The notes beneath the pieces were generated by a model that saw nothing but the letters and a program-made list of their open reading frames with translations, did not search any database and was not told the origin of the DNA. From contig NZ_JACVUP010000021.1 in assembly GCF_016625195.1 (NCBI RefSeq), positions 28,001 through 92,000 on the forward strand: 64,000 nt of DNA. Direction: 5' to 3'. The position numbers and the translations under genes are program-made. Source of the stretch: Erwinia sp. S63. Its GTDB lineage: Bacteria; Pseudomonadota; Gammaproteobacteria; Enterobacterales; Enterobacteriaceae. Each line of letters opens with the position of its first letter. Positions within the stretch are counted from its first letter, which is position 1. Positions 24,501 to 33,797 of this stretch are shown in pieces.

Positions 24501-24722
24501 ATCATGACCTCGATGGCGTTTATCCTCGGCGTGCTGCCGCTAACTATCTCCAACGGCGCAGGTGCCGGCAGCCAGCACTCGATTGGTACGGCGGTTGCGG
24601 GCGGTATGATCACCGCCACCTTCCTCGCCATCTTCTTCGTCCCGATGTTCTATGTGGTGGTATCGCAGTTCTTCGCCCGTAAGAAAAAAGCATCCGCAGA
24701 GGTGACAACTCATGAACACTAA
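21588..24722 (+). CDS. RND multidrug efflux pump, HAE1/AcrB type
   Basis: This 1044-residue inner-membrane transporter has 12 transmembrane segments and two large periplasmic loops. It exchanges protons for drugs as a trimer. Proton-relay residues are in place: Asp407-Asp408 in GLLVDDAIVVVENVERV and Lys936 in GLAAKNAILIVEFAKEL. Opening residues MSKFFIERPIFAWVIAII and GYSINTLTMFGMVLAIGLL are typical of AcrB, AcrD, MdtF and TtgB. It overlaps the outer-membrane channel gene by 11 bases. It is not assigned to a specific E. coli pump; the chromosomal acrB would lie elsewhere, next to acrR. Substrate range is unknown. Confidence 0.93.
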   Translation: MSKFFIERPIFAWVIAIIVMLVGGIAAISLPVNQYPNISPPAVSISVTYPGASAETTQNTVVQVIEQQLNGLDGLRYLESSSASDGSAQIIATFNQGINPDIAQVQVQDRVSLAESQLPNDVTQQGIRIRKYQKNFMMVIGLISKDGKLSNGDLADMLVSKLEDPISRTPGVGDFMVLGSEYAMRIWLDPAKLYKYNLMPSDVTTAIDNQNVQVSSGSLGGLPTIQGAKTQATVLGKTRFTTVQQFENVLLKVNTDGSQVRLKDVASVALGPQSYGIDATMNGKPAAGIALRLATGANELDTAKAVRQTIADLKDSLPDNVEIQYPYDTSPVVSASIEEVVKTLIEAVVLVFFVMLIFLQNLRATLITTLVVPVVLLGTFGILSAFGYSINTLTMFGMVLAIGLLVDDAIVVVENVERVMHEEHLDPKTATIKSMQQIQGALFGIALVLSAVLLPMAFFSGSTGVIYRQFSITIVSAMALSVIMALIFTPALCATLLKPSAAEHKTTGFAGWFNRKFDSGAMHYTRGVSKVISRRGLFLVIYLVIVGVTGFLFTRVPTTFLPAEDQGLMMVQMTLPVNSSSQRTQQVINDLNDYLQKNEASVVTTTFGVAGFNFAGRGQSNAMAFVRLKDWGDRTHSGQSVQDLANRVMAHFANYKNAKIFAMVPPAVMELGNATGFDLYLQDTGAHTHQQMMDATHQLIDLANKDPHLAQVRMNGLEDEPQYQLEINDEKASALGLSMTDINNTLSVAWGSSYIDQFMYNGRVKEVYLMGKADSRVTPSDLDKWYFRNSSGTMVPFSAFASGKWVYGSPHFERFNGLTSEEILGSPAAGQSTGEAMKAVEQLAKQLPKGFRVQWYGISYEEQASGNQTTQLYLISILVVFLCLAALYESWSIPFSVIMVVPLGILGTISAVLLRGLQNDVFFQVGLLTTVGLAAKNAILIVEFAKELHEREGKTLVEAAVEAARLRIRPIIMTSMAFILGVLPLTISNGAGAGSQHSIGTAVAGGMITATFLAIFFVPMFYVVVSQFFARKKKASAEVTTHEH

Positions 24723-26112
24723 AACTTTCCGTATGGCGCTGCTGCCGCTGGCCATGGTGCTGGCGGGCTGTACCCTGGCGCCGCACTATCAGCGCCCCGC
24801 GATGCCGGTAGACGCGAAATACGATCAGCCTACGCCGGTGGGCAACGTGGCCGATCTGCCGTGGCAGAACTTCTTTAGCGATGCCACGATGCGCAACCTG
24901 ATTCAGCTATCGCTCGATAATAACCGCGACCTGCGCGTCGCGGCACTGAATGTGGAAGAAGCGCAGCAGAGCGTCACGGTGCAGCGTGCCGCGTTGATGC
25001 CGTCGATCACTGCCACCGCCAGCCAGACCTCGGCGCATGAACCGGCCAACCTCTACAACACCAAAACCACTGGTGCGGTGACCTATCACGAGCTGAACGC
25101 CGGGCTGGGCGTCACCTCATGGGAGCTGGATTTCTTTGGTCGCTTGCAGAGCCTGCGTGATGAAGCGCAGGAAACTTATCTGTCCACCGCAGCAACCGAA
25201 CGTGCCACGCGCATCTCGCTGATTTCCGAGGTAGCCACCGCCTGGCTGACCTTGAGTTCGGATAACGATCTGCTGCATCTGGCGCAGAACACTGCCAAAA
25301 GTCAGCAAGAGTCGTATCGTCTGACGCAACTCAGCTACAACGGCGGGGCGAGCAGCGATCAGGATCTGGCACAGGCTGAGAGCACGGTACGGGCTGCGCA
25401 GGCGGATGTGGCGAGCTATACGCGTCAGGTACGGCAGGATGTGGATGCGCTGCGCTTGCTGGTGGGCACTGATCTTCCCGCCACTTTGCTGTCCCACGCC
25501 ACGCTGGACGCCAACTGGCAATTCCCGGCCACGCCAGCAGGCTTGCCGTCGGATCTGCTGACGCGTCGTCCGGATATCATGGCCGCAGAACATACCCTGA
25601 AAGCGGCGAATGCCAATATTGGCGCAGCGCGTGCGGCGTTCTTCCCGAGCATCACGCTGACCGCTTCTGGCGGATCGACCAGCAGTTCGCTCGGCAGTTT
25701 GCTGGGCGGCGGCACCGGTGCCTGGTCATTCGTACCCTCAATAAATCTGCCGATCTTTGACGGCGGCAAAAACGAGGCTAATCTCAACATCGCGCACATC
25801 GAGAAACGCATTGAAATTGCTGACTATGAGAAAGCGATTCAAACCGCGTTCAAAGAGGTGAATGATGCGCTGGCCGGTCAGGATACCTGGCAGGATCAGC
25901 TGACAGCGCTGCAACAGGAGGTCGGTGCTAATCAACGCGATTACGACTATTCCGAAATGCGCTTTAAGCAAGGCGTAGACAATTATCTCAATGTATTAGT
26001 GGCCCAGCGATCGCTTTACAGTTCGCAGCAGTCGCTGATCAGTGCGCATCTGGGCCAGCTGAGCGAAAAAATCACCTTGTATAAAGCGTTGGGAGGCGGT
26101 TGGAAGGCCTGA
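24712..26112 (+). CDS. Outer-membrane efflux channel lipoprotein (NodT family)
   Basis: This 466-residue channel of the OprM/NodT type has signal peptide MNTKTFRMALLPLAMVLAGC with the lipidated cysteine at residue 20, followed by the family's CxLxPxYxRP start. Two OEP domains form the trimeric beta-barrel and alpha-helical tunnel; LTRRPDIMAAEHTLKAANA is characteristic. It completes the tripartite pump with the two upstream genes. It overlaps the RND gene by 11 bases. The transcript ends at the strong hairpin 26201-26229. Dedicated channels of this sort let the pump work independently of TolC. Confidence 0.92.
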   Translation: MNTKTFRMALLPLAMVLAGCTLAPHYQRPAMPVDAKYDQPTPVGNVADLPWQNFFSDATMRNLIQLSLDNNRDLRVAALNVEEAQQSVTVQRAALMPSITATASQTSAHEPANLYNTKTTGAVTYHELNAGLGVTSWELDFFGRLQSLRDEAQETYLSTAATERATRISLISEVATAWLTLSSDNDLLHLAQNTAKSQQESYRLTQLSYNGGASSDQDLAQAESTVRAAQADVASYTRQVRQDVDALRLLVGTDLPATLLSHATLDANWQFPATPAGLPSDLLTRRPDIMAAEHTLKAANANIGAARAAFFPSITLTASGGSTSSSLGSLLGGGTGAWSFVPSINLPIFDGGKNEANLNIAHIEKRIEIADYEKAIQTAFKEVNDALAGQDTWQDQLTALQQEVGANQRDYDYSEMRFKQGVDNYLNVLVAQRSLYSSQQSLISAHLGQLSEKITLYKALGGGWKA

Positions 26113-26140
26113 GTGCCTTAACGTTACCCTTACGGTTTCT

Positions 26141-26157
26141 CCATGGAAATTCCATGG
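26141..26157. repeat. Perfect inverted repeat upstream of mdtA
   Basis: CCATGGAA-A-TTCCATGG is a perfect palindrome 30 bases after the upstream channel gene and about 100 bases before mdtA. It may be a regulator binding site or a 3'-end hairpin. Confidence 0.5.
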
Positions 26158-26200
26158 CACTTCAGCTGATAATACAAGCAGTGATGATTTCTTTTGAAAT

Positions 26201-26229
26201 AATCCCCTGTCAGTGCAGGGGATTTTCCT
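26201..26229 (+). terminator. Terminator or attenuator between efflux operons
   Basis: AATCCCCTG (26201-26209) pairs perfectly with CAGGGGATT (26216-26224) around a six-base loop, followed by TTCCTTTTT. It ends only about 25 bases before the mdtA start codon, so it may also be an attenuator in the mdtA leader. Confidence 0.75.
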
Positions 26230-26254
26230 TTTTCCTGTTTATCTGAAGAGTCCG

Positions 26255-27499
26255 ATGACAATTAATTCCCCTGGCAAATCGCGTTTCCACTGGCTGAAAT
26301 GGCTACTCATTTTACTTGTTGTGTTAATCGTGGCTGGCGTGATTTGGCGCGTTGTCGGCGGCCATGGCGGTGCGCCGGGCGGCATGCCACCGGGAGGCGG
26401 AAAAGGCGGTCATCGCGGGGGCGCAGGTGGCCCTCCGGGCATGGTGATGATGGGCGGCAGTGCCACGCTGGTGCACAGTGGCGTGGCCACGACGGCCAAC
26501 GTGCCGGTGTATCTCAATGCGCTGGGCACGGTGATCCCCAATGCCAGCGTTACCGTGACCAGCCGCGCAGCGGGTCAACTGGAAAAAGTGTTCTTTACCG
26601 AAGGGCAAAAAGTCGAGGCCGGACAGCTGCTGGCGCAGATCGATCCACGCAGCTATCAGGCCACGCTGGCGCAGTATCAGGGCGACCTTAATCAGAACCA
26701 GGCCTTGCTGAAAAGCGCCGAGCTGACGCTGGCCCGCTACAAAAAACTGGCGGCGCAGGACTCGCTTTCACGCCAGGATCTCGATACGCAAACCGCTACA
26801 GTAGGCCAGTATAAAGGGGCCGTGGCAGCCGATCAGGCGCAGATCGCCAGTGCGAAGCTGGATATTGAGTATGCGCGCATTACTTCACCCGTCAGCGGCC
26901 GTGTCGGCCTGCGTCTGGTCGATCCCGGCAACATGGTGCAAACCACCGACACCACAGGCATTGTGGTGGTGACGCAGATGCAGCCTGCTGCCGTGACCTT
27001 TAGCGTGCCGCAGAGCAATATCGCGCAGCTCACCAAAGCGCTGCATAACGGGCAGAGTTTACCGGCGGTGGCTTTTGATCAGGACAACAGCACCCAACTG
27101 GCGCAGGGTAGCGTGCAGTTCATTAGCAACCAGATCGATACCAGCACCGGCACCATCGAGCTAAAAGCCACCTTCCCAAATGAAGATGAATCACTGTTTG
27201 CCAATCAGTTTGTGAATCTGCGTCTGCAAACCAACATTCTGAATAACGCCACGGTGATCCCGGCTCAGGCGCTGCAACTGAGCAGTGACGGCAGCTTTGT
27301 GTTTGTGATCAATCAAGACAACACCGTCACGCGCAAAGCGGTGACCACCGGCCCGGCGTTTGGTGAAGATCAGCAGTCGATCCTGAAAGGCGTCGAGCCG
27401 GGCGAGCGTCTGGTCACCGAAGGCATCGATCGTCTGACCAACGGCAGTAAAGTCTCTCTGGCCGATGACAGCAAAACTGCCACAGCGGCCAAAAAATGA
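26255..27499 (+). CDS. mdtA: RND efflux periplasmic adaptor MdtA
   Basis: This 414-residue membrane-fusion protein is of the MdtA type. An N-terminal membrane anchor (residues about 12-33) is followed by a glycine-rich linker (GGHGGAPGGMPPGGGKGG, about 35-60). The lipoyl, hairpin and beta-barrel domains come next (VTVTSRAAGQLEKVFFTEGQ, then DIEYARITSPVSGRVG). ATG 26255 has GAAGAG upstream; an earlier in-frame ATG at 26213 would lie inside the terminator stem and is rejected. Its TGA overlaps mdtB's ATG. In E. coli MdtABC exports bile salts, novobiocin and siderophores with TolC under BaeSR control. No baeSR or mdtD is present here. Confidence 0.9.
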   Translation: MTINSPGKSRFHWLKWLLILLVVLIVAGVIWRVVGGHGGAPGGMPPGGGKGGHRGGAGGPPGMVMMGGSATLVHSGVATTANVPVYLNALGTVIPNASVTVTSRAAGQLEKVFFTEGQKVEAGQLLAQIDPRSYQATLAQYQGDLNQNQALLKSAELTLARYKKLAAQDSLSRQDLDTQTATVGQYKGAVAADQAQIASAKLDIEYARITSPVSGRVGLRLVDPGNMVQTTDTTGIVVVTQMQPAAVTFSVPQSNIAQLTKALHNGQSLPAVAFDQDNSTQLAQGSVQFISNQIDTSTGTIELKATFPNEDESLFANQFVNLRLQTNILNNATVIPAQALQLSSDGSFVFVINQDNTVTRKAVTTGPAFGEDQQSILKGVEPGERLVTEGIDRLTNGSKVSLADDSKTATAAKK

Positions 27500-30400
27500 A
27501 TCCGTCACGTCTGTTTATCCAGCGTCCCGTCGCCACCATCTTGCTGATGGTCGGCGTGCTGATTTCCGGGATTTTCGCGTATAAATTCCTCTCCACCTCG
27601 GCGCTGCCGCAGGTGGATTATCCGACCATTCAGGTCACCACCCTGTATCCTGGGGCCAGCCCGGATGTGATGGCATCATCTGTGACCTCACCGCTGGAAC
27701 GCCAGCTGGGGCAGATGGCCGGTTTAAGCCAGATGACCTCCACCAGCTCCGGTGGCTCCTCGATCATCACGCTAAAATTCAGCCTCGATCTGTCGCTGGA
27801 TGTCGCCGAGCAGGAAGTGCAGGCGGCGATCAACGCGGCCAACAATCTGCTGCCGAGCGATCTGCCGAATCCGCCGACCTATAAAAAGGTCAACCCGGCC
27901 GATACGGCGGTGATCACGCTGGCGGCCAGCTCGGACAATCTGCCACTGACGCAGGTGCAGGATCTGGTGAACACCCGCGTGGCGCTGAAGCTGTCGCAGA
28001 TTAACGGCGTCGGCATGGTGACATTGGCGGGCGGTCATCAGCCGGCTATCCGCGTGCAGATGGACCCGAAAGCGCTGGCGGCACACAAGCTGTCGCTGGA
28101 AGACGTGAATACGCTGATCAGTAACAGCAACGTCAATGGTTCAAAAGGTGGCTTCGATGGCAAATACCATTCGGTGACCATCGATGCCAACGATCAGCTG
28201 CGCACCGCCGATGAGTACGGCAATCTGATCATCACCTATCAGAACGGTGCCGCACTGCGCCTGAAAGACATCGCGCACATTGAACAGGGTCCGGAGAACA
28301 GCTTCCAGTCGGCGTGGGCCAATAACAGCCCGGCGATTGTGATCAGCGTGCAGCGCCAGCCCGGTGCCAACGTGATTCAGGTGGTGGATAGCATCAAAGC
28401 GCAGCTGCCAACCCTGCAGGCCGCGTTGCCCGATGGCGTGAAGATGAGCATCTTGTCGGATCGTACCCAAACCATCCGTGCATCCATTAGCGACGTGCAG
28501 TTTGAGCTGATGCTGTCGGTGGCGCTGGTGGTGATGGTCACCTTCCTGTTCCTGCGCAATGTGGCGGCGACGCTGATTCCGAGCGTGGCGGTGCCGCTGT
28601 CACTGATTGGCACTTTCGGCGTGATGTATCTGGCCGATTTCAGCCTGAATAACCTGTCGCTGATGGCGCTGACCATCGCCACCGGCTTCGTCATCGATGA
28701 TGCGATCGTGGTAGTGGAGAACATTTCGCGTCGGCTGGAAGAGGGCGAAACGCCGATGCAGGCGGCGCTGAAAGGCTCGCAGCAGATCGGCTTCACCATC
28801 ATCTCGCTGACCTTCTCGCTGATTGCAGTACTGATTCCGCTGCTGTTTATGGGCGATGTGGTCGGACGCCTGTTCCGCGAATTTGCCATCACGCTGGCGG
28901 TGTCGATTCTGGTGTCGATGGTGGTGTCACTGACGCTGACGCCAATGCTGTGCGCCTATCTGTTGCAGCATATCCCGGAAGAGAAGCAGTCGCGCTTCTC
29001 GCGTAAGGGCGGACAAATATTCGATAAGTTGGTGCACGGTTACGACCGCTTGCTGACGGTGGTGCTGAATCATCAGAAACTGACGCTGCTGGTGGCGCTG
29101 GCGACCTTTGCGCTGACAGCGCTGCTGTATATCGCCATCCCGAAAGGCTTCTTTCCGACGCAGGATACCGGACTGATTCAGGGGGTCACCGTGGCGTCGC
29201 AGGATGTGTCATTTAGCGAGATGTCGAAGCGTCAGCAGGCGCTGGCAAAAGTGATTCTGCAGAACCCGTCGGTGGATAGCCTCTCTTCGACTATCGGGAT
29301 TGACGGCAGCAACACCAGCCTCAACAGCGGTCGCATCCAAATCAACCTGAAGTCGTTTGATGAGCGCGATGACAAAGCCGATGTGGTGATCAAGCAGCTG
29401 CAACAGGCGGCACAACAGGTGGCGGGCATTCAGCTCTACTTGCAACCGGCGCAGGATTTGACAGTCAACGACCAGGTCACGCCGAGCCAGTATCAGTTCA
29501 CGCTTGATGACGCAGACAGTGAAAACCTGGTGAGCTGGACGCCGAAGATGGTGGCCGCCTTGCAGCAGCGCCCGGAATTTAACGGCGTGGTGAGTAACCT
29601 GCAGGATCAGGGCCGTGTCGCCTATGTCGAACTGAACCGCGACAAAGCCGCGCGCTACGGTATTACCGCCTCGGATGTGGATACGGCGCTGTACAACAGC
29701 TTCGGTCAGCGCCTGGTTTCCACCATCTTTACCCAGGCCAATCAGTATCGCGTGGTGCTGGAAGTCGCGCCGCAGTATCAGCAGTCGCCGGCATCGTTTG
29801 ATGATGTCTATCTGCCGGTGAGCAGCAGTTCCAGTACCTCAACCAGCAGCAGTTCGAGCACGACATCCAGCAGCTCAAGCAGCAGTTCGACCACCAGCTC
29901 GGACAGCGACACCACCACCACGGGCATGGTGAAACTGACCTCGATCGCCACCATTCACCAGCGCACCGGTTCACTGATGCATATGCGTCTGAATCAGTTC
30001 CCGGCGGTGATGGTGTCGTTCAACCTCAACAGCGGGTATTCGCTGGAGGATGGGCAGAAAGCGATTGCCGAAGTAACGCAACAGCTCAATATGCCATCCA
30101 GCATTACGCTGCGCTATCAGGGGGAAACCTCGGCGTTCCAGAGCGCGACCGGCAACACGCTGTGGCTGATTCTGGCCGCTCTGATCACCATGTATGTGGT
30201 GTTGGGCATCCTGTATGAGAGCTTTATTCATCCGGTGACCATTCTCTCGACGCTGCCGTCGGCGGCGGTGGGTGCGCTGTTGACGTTGCTGCTGGCGGGC
30301 AGTGAGTTCAGCTTGATTGCGCTGATCGGGGTGATATTGCTGATCGGTATCGTGAAGAAGAACGCGATTATGATGATCGACTTTGCGCTGGAAGCTGAAA

Positions 30401-30696
30401 ACAAGCAGGGCATGAGCGCGCGTGATGCGATTCATCAGGCCTGTCTACTGCGCTTCCGTCCGATTCTGATGACCACCATGGCGGCGCTGCTCGGTGCACT
30501 GCCGCTGATGCTGGCTTCGGGATCCGGTGCGGAACTGCGCCAGCCGCTCGGTCTGGTGATCGTCGGCGGCCTGATTGTCAGCCAGGTGCTGACGCTGTTC
30601 TCCACGCCGGTCATCTACCTGTGGTTCGATGGTATCGCGCAGCGCGGCAAGCGCTATATGCAGCGTAAACAGCAGCAGGCGCGGAGCGAGGAATGA
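27496..30696 (+). CDS. mdtB: RND efflux pump subunit MdtB, with serine-rich insert
   Basis: MdtB forms a heterotrimeric inner-membrane RND pump with MdtC. The product has 1066 residues, some 26 more than E. coli MdtB. Twelve transmembrane segments and the Asp-Asp proton-relay pair (GFVIDDAIVVVENISRR) are present. The extra length lies in the second periplasmic loop. Residues 776-809 (29821-29922) consist only of Ser, Thr and two Asp, encoded by a purine/pyrimidine-biased AGC/AGT/ACC tract. The flanks (VYLPV before, GMVKLTSIATI after) realign with the family. ATGA overlaps join it to mdtA and mdtC. Confidence 0.92.
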   Translation: MNPSRLFIQRPVATILLMVGVLISGIFAYKFLSTSALPQVDYPTIQVTTLYPGASPDVMASSVTSPLERQLGQMAGLSQMTSTSSGGSSIITLKFSLDLSLDVAEQEVQAAINAANNLLPSDLPNPPTYKKVNPADTAVITLAASSDNLPLTQVQDLVNTRVALKLSQINGVGMVTLAGGHQPAIRVQMDPKALAAHKLSLEDVNTLISNSNVNGSKGGFDGKYHSVTIDANDQLRTADEYGNLIITYQNGAALRLKDIAHIEQGPENSFQSAWANNSPAIVISVQRQPGANVIQVVDSIKAQLPTLQAALPDGVKMSILSDRTQTIRASISDVQFELMLSVALVVMVTFLFLRNVAATLIPSVAVPLSLIGTFGVMYLADFSLNNLSLMALTIATGFVIDDAIVVVENISRRLEEGETPMQAALKGSQQIGFTIISLTFSLIAVLIPLLFMGDVVGRLFREFAITLAVSILVSMVVSLTLTPMLCAYLLQHIPEEKQSRFSRKGGQIFDKLVHGYDRLLTVVLNHQKLTLLVALATFALTALLYIAIPKGFFPTQDTGLIQGVTVASQDVSFSEMSKRQQALAKVILQNPSVDSLSSTIGIDGSNTSLNSGRIQINLKSFDERDDKADVVIKQLQQAAQQVAGIQLYLQPAQDLTVNDQVTPSQYQFTLDDADSENLVSWTPKMVAALQQRPEFNGVVSNLQDQGRVAYVELNRDKAARYGITASDVDTALYNSFGQRLVSTIFTQANQYRVVLEVAPQYQQSPASFDDVYLPVSSSSSTSTSSSSSTTSSSSSSSSTTSSDSDTTTTGMVKLTSIATIHQRTGSLMHMRLNQFPAVMVSFNLNSGYSLEDGQKAIAEVTQQLNMPSSITLRYQGETSAFQSATGNTLWLILAALITMYVVLGILYESFIHPVTILSTLPSAAVGALLTLLLAGSEFSLIALIGVILLIGIVKKNAIMMIDFALEAENKQGMSARDAIHQACLLRFRPILMTTMAALLGALPLMLASGSGAELRQPLGLVIVGGLIVSQVLTLFSTPVIYLWFDGIAQRGKRYMQRKQQQARSEE
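29821..29922 (+). repeat. Ser/Thr-coding low-complexity tract within mdtB
   Basis: Thirty-four consecutive codons specify 23 Ser or more, with Thr and two Asp, in an otherwise conserved porter-domain loop. The tract mixes AGC, AGT, TCC, TCG and TCA, so it is not a simple DNA microsatellite. Confidence 0.9.
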
Positions 30697-33600
30697 ACTT
30701 AACCAGGCTGTTTATCTTCCGTCCGGTCACCACGTTGTTGTTAACGTTGTCGATCATGCTACTCGGTTTGCTGGGTTATCGGCTGTTGCCGGTGGCTCCG
30801 CTGCCGCAGGTGGATTTCCCGACCATCATGGTCAGCGCCAGCTTAGCCGGTGCCAGCCCGGAAACCATGGCGGCCACGGTGGCGACGCCGCTGGAGCGCT
30901 CGCTGGGGCAGATTGCGGGCGTCACCGAAATGACTTCGACCAGTTCGCAGGGCTCCACCAGTGTCATTTTGCAGTTTGATCTCGACCGCGATATCAACGG
31001 TGCGGCGCGTGATGTGCAGGCGGCGATCAACGCCGCACGCAGTCTGCTGCCGAGCGCCATGGAATCACTGCCGACCTATCGCAAAGCCAACCCGTCCGAT
31101 GCGCCGATTGTGATGCTGGCGCTGACATCGGCTACGCGCACGCCGGGCGAACTCTACGACCTCGCCGAGAGCAAAATCGAGCAGGCGATGGGGCAGGTGA
31201 AGGGCGTGGGCGAAGTGTCGCTAATGGGCAGTGCCTTGCCAGCCGTGCGCATTGATCTGCAACCGCTCAAGCTGGCGCAGTACGGCATCTCGCTGGATAC
31301 GGTGCGCGAAGCCATCGCCAACAGCACCACCAACAAACCCAAAGGCATTCTGCAGGGTAGCCAGCAATCATGGGTGGTGGACAGCAACGGTCAGTTAGAT
31401 AAAGCGGCGCAGTATCAGGATCTGATCGTCAGCTACAAAGACGGCAAAGCGGTGCGCCTGCACGATGTCGCCACCGTCTACGATTCGGTTGAGGATCAGT
31501 ACCAGGCCGGTTTCCTCAATTCGCAGCCGTCGGTGATGGTGGGCATTAAGCGCCAGGCCGGTGCCAATATGCTCGACACCATTGATGCCATCAAAGCGCA
31601 GTTGCCAGCGCTGGAAAAAGATCTACCTGCGGATACGCAGTTGAAAGTGGTGGTGGACCGTTCGCCGACGGTGCGTGAATCTTTGTACGACACCGAAGAG
31701 ACGCTGCTGATCGCCATGCTGTTGGTGATCGCGGTGGTGTTTGTGTTCCTGCGTAACGTGCAGGCGGTGGTGATCCCGGCGCTGGCGCTGCCGGTGTCGT
31801 TGATTGGCACCTGTGCAGTGATGTATCTGCTGGGCTACAGCCTCGATAACCTGTCGCTGATGGCGCTGATTATCGCCACGGGATTTGTCGTCGATGATGC
31901 CATCGTGGTGCTGGAGAATATCACGCGGCATATCGAAGAGGGCTTAAGTCCGCTGCGGGCGGCGCTGAAGGGTGCGCAGGAAGTGAGTTTCACCGTGCTG
32001 TCGATGACCATGTCACTGATCGCGGTGTTTATCCCAATCCTGCTGATGGGCAGTATTGTCGGTCGTCTGTTCCGCGAGTTTGCGGTGACGCTCACCGTCT
32101 CGCTGTTGATCTCGATGTTTGTCTCGCTGAGCCTGACGCCGATGCTGTGCGCGCGTCTGCTGAAGCCAAAACCGAAAGTCAGCAAGCGCCCGCATCCGCT
32201 ATATCAGTTTATCGAAAACCAGCTGAATGCTTTGCTTGCAGCCTATTCGCGTGGTCTGGCGTGGGTGATGGCGCACCAGAAGATCACCATGTTCAGCCTG
32301 GTGTTGACGGTGCTACTGAACCTGTTTCTGTTCACCGTGGTGCAGAAGGGCTTCTTCCCCAATCAGGACACCGGGCTGCTGATGGGCGCACTGCGCGCCG
32401 ATCAAAATATCTCGTTCCAGGCGATGAAGCCGAAGATGCTGGAGTTCACCAAGATCATCCAGTCCGATCCCGCGGTGGACAGCGTGATGTCGTCGATGGG
32501 CAGCGGCATGTTTGGCTCGCGCAACAGCGCCAACTTCTTTGTACGCTTGAAGGATTTCAGTGACCGCGATGCCACGGCCACCGAAGTCGCCAATCGACTG
32601 AGCCTGAAGACCAGCCATATCGCTGGGGCGCAGATGTTCCTGATGGCGGCGCAGGATCTGCATATCGGTGGGCGCAGTGCCAACGCCACCTATCAATACA
32701 GCTTGCAGGCCGACGATCTGGATGTGCTGCGCGAGTGGACGCCGAAAGTGCAGGCCGCTCTGGCGGCGATCCCACAGCTCAACAGCGTGGACTCCGATTC
32801 GCAAACTGGCGGCCAGGAAGTGGTGATCAATATCGATCGCGACCGCGCGCAACGCCTCGGCGTGAATGTGCAGATGCTGGATACCATGCTGAACAACGCC
32901 TTTAGCCAGCGCCAGGTGGCGACGCTGTATCACACGCTGAATCAGTATCACGTGGTGATGTCGTTGCAGGACAGCTACACGCGCGATCCGGAGATTTTGA
33001 AAGAACTGTACGTGATTAACGACAGCGGCGATCGTGTGCCGCTCTCCGCTTTCGCCAGCTTCAAAGGCGGTAACGCGCCGCTGTCGGTGGCGCATCAGGG
33101 CCAGTCAGCCACCAGCACCATAGCATTCAACCTCAACGATGGTGTGTCACTGGAGCAGGCGCAGACGCTGATCAAGCAGGCGATGGCGCAGCTCGGTTTA
33201 CCGTCCACCATTCAGGCCGGATTTGCCGGTACCGCAGCCGCCTTTGCGCAGCTGACCGCCACCATGCCGTGGCTGATTATTGCCGCGCTGGCGGCGGTGT
33301 ATATCGTGCTGGGCGTGCTGTATGAGAGCTATATCCACCCCATCACAATTCTCTCCACGCTGCCATCGGCGGGAGTCGGCGCGCTGCTGCTGCTGCTGCT
33401 CACCAATACCCAACTGACGGTGATTGCTCTGATCGGCATCATTCTGCTGATTGGTATCGTGAAGAAGAACGCCATCATGATGATCGACTTTGCGATCCAC
33501 GCTGAGCGCACGCAGGGCATGTCGCCGAAACAGGCGATCACGCAGGCCTGTCTGATGCGTTTCCGTCCGATCATGATGACCACGCTGGCCGCCTTCTTTG

Positions 33601-33794
33601 GTGCTTTGCCGCTGGCATTGGGCAGCGGCGGCGATGCGGATTTACGCAGTCCGCTCGGCATCGCGATTGCTGGTGGTTTGGCGCTGAGCCAGTTGTTAAC
33701 CCTGTTTACCACGCCGGTTGTTTATCTCTGGCTCGATAGTTTAAGCCGTGCCACCAAACGTCAGTGGCAGCGGATGCGTCATGTGGAACCCTGA
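30693..33794 (+). CDS. mdtC: RND efflux pump subunit MdtC
   Basis: This is the second RND subunit of the MdtBC pump, with 1033 residues (E. coli 1025). It has 12 transmembrane segments, the Asp-Asp pair in GFVVDDAIVVLENITRH and the conserved Lys in GIVKKNAIMMIDFAIHA. ATGA at 30693 overlaps the mdtB stop. MdtB and MdtC share about half their residues and reflect an old duplication. The next gene is an outer-membrane channel rather than the MFS gene mdtD, an arrangement also seen in MuxABC-OpmB of Pseudomonas. Confidence 0.93.
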   Translation: MNLTRLFIFRPVTTLLLTLSIMLLGLLGYRLLPVAPLPQVDFPTIMVSASLAGASPETMAATVATPLERSLGQIAGVTEMTSTSSQGSTSVILQFDLDRDINGAARDVQAAINAARSLLPSAMESLPTYRKANPSDAPIVMLALTSATRTPGELYDLAESKIEQAMGQVKGVGEVSLMGSALPAVRIDLQPLKLAQYGISLDTVREAIANSTTNKPKGILQGSQQSWVVDSNGQLDKAAQYQDLIVSYKDGKAVRLHDVATVYDSVEDQYQAGFLNSQPSVMVGIKRQAGANMLDTIDAIKAQLPALEKDLPADTQLKVVVDRSPTVRESLYDTEETLLIAMLLVIAVVFVFLRNVQAVVIPALALPVSLIGTCAVMYLLGYSLDNLSLMALIIATGFVVDDAIVVLENITRHIEEGLSPLRAALKGAQEVSFTVLSMTMSLIAVFIPILLMGSIVGRLFREFAVTLTVSLLISMFVSLSLTPMLCARLLKPKPKVSKRPHPLYQFIENQLNALLAAYSRGLAWVMAHQKITMFSLVLTVLLNLFLFTVVQKGFFPNQDTGLLMGALRADQNISFQAMKPKMLEFTKIIQSDPAVDSVMSSMGSGMFGSRNSANFFVRLKDFSDRDATATEVANRLSLKTSHIAGAQMFLMAAQDLHIGGRSANATYQYSLQADDLDVLREWTPKVQAALAAIPQLNSVDSDSQTGGQEVVINIDRDRAQRLGVNVQMLDTMLNNAFSQRQVATLYHTLNQYHVVMSLQDSYTRDPEILKELYVINDSGDRVPLSAFASFKGGNAPLSVAHQGQSATSTIAFNLNDGVSLEQAQTLIKQAMAQLGLPSTIQAGFAGTAAAFAQLTATMPWLIIAALAAVYIVLGVLYESYIHPITILSTLPSAGVGALLLLLLTNTQLTVIALIGIILLIGIVKKNAIMMIDFAIHAERTQGMSPKQAITQACLMRFRPIMMTTLAAFFGALPLALGSGGDADLRSPLGIAIAGGLALSQLLTLFTTPVVYLWLDSLSRATKRQWQRMRHVEP

Positions 33795-33797
33795 TCG

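Noticed and set aside
26213..26254. Earlier mdtA start codon
   Set aside because: That ATG lies inside the terminator stem and adds residues not expected for MdtA; ATG 26255 has a ribosome site.
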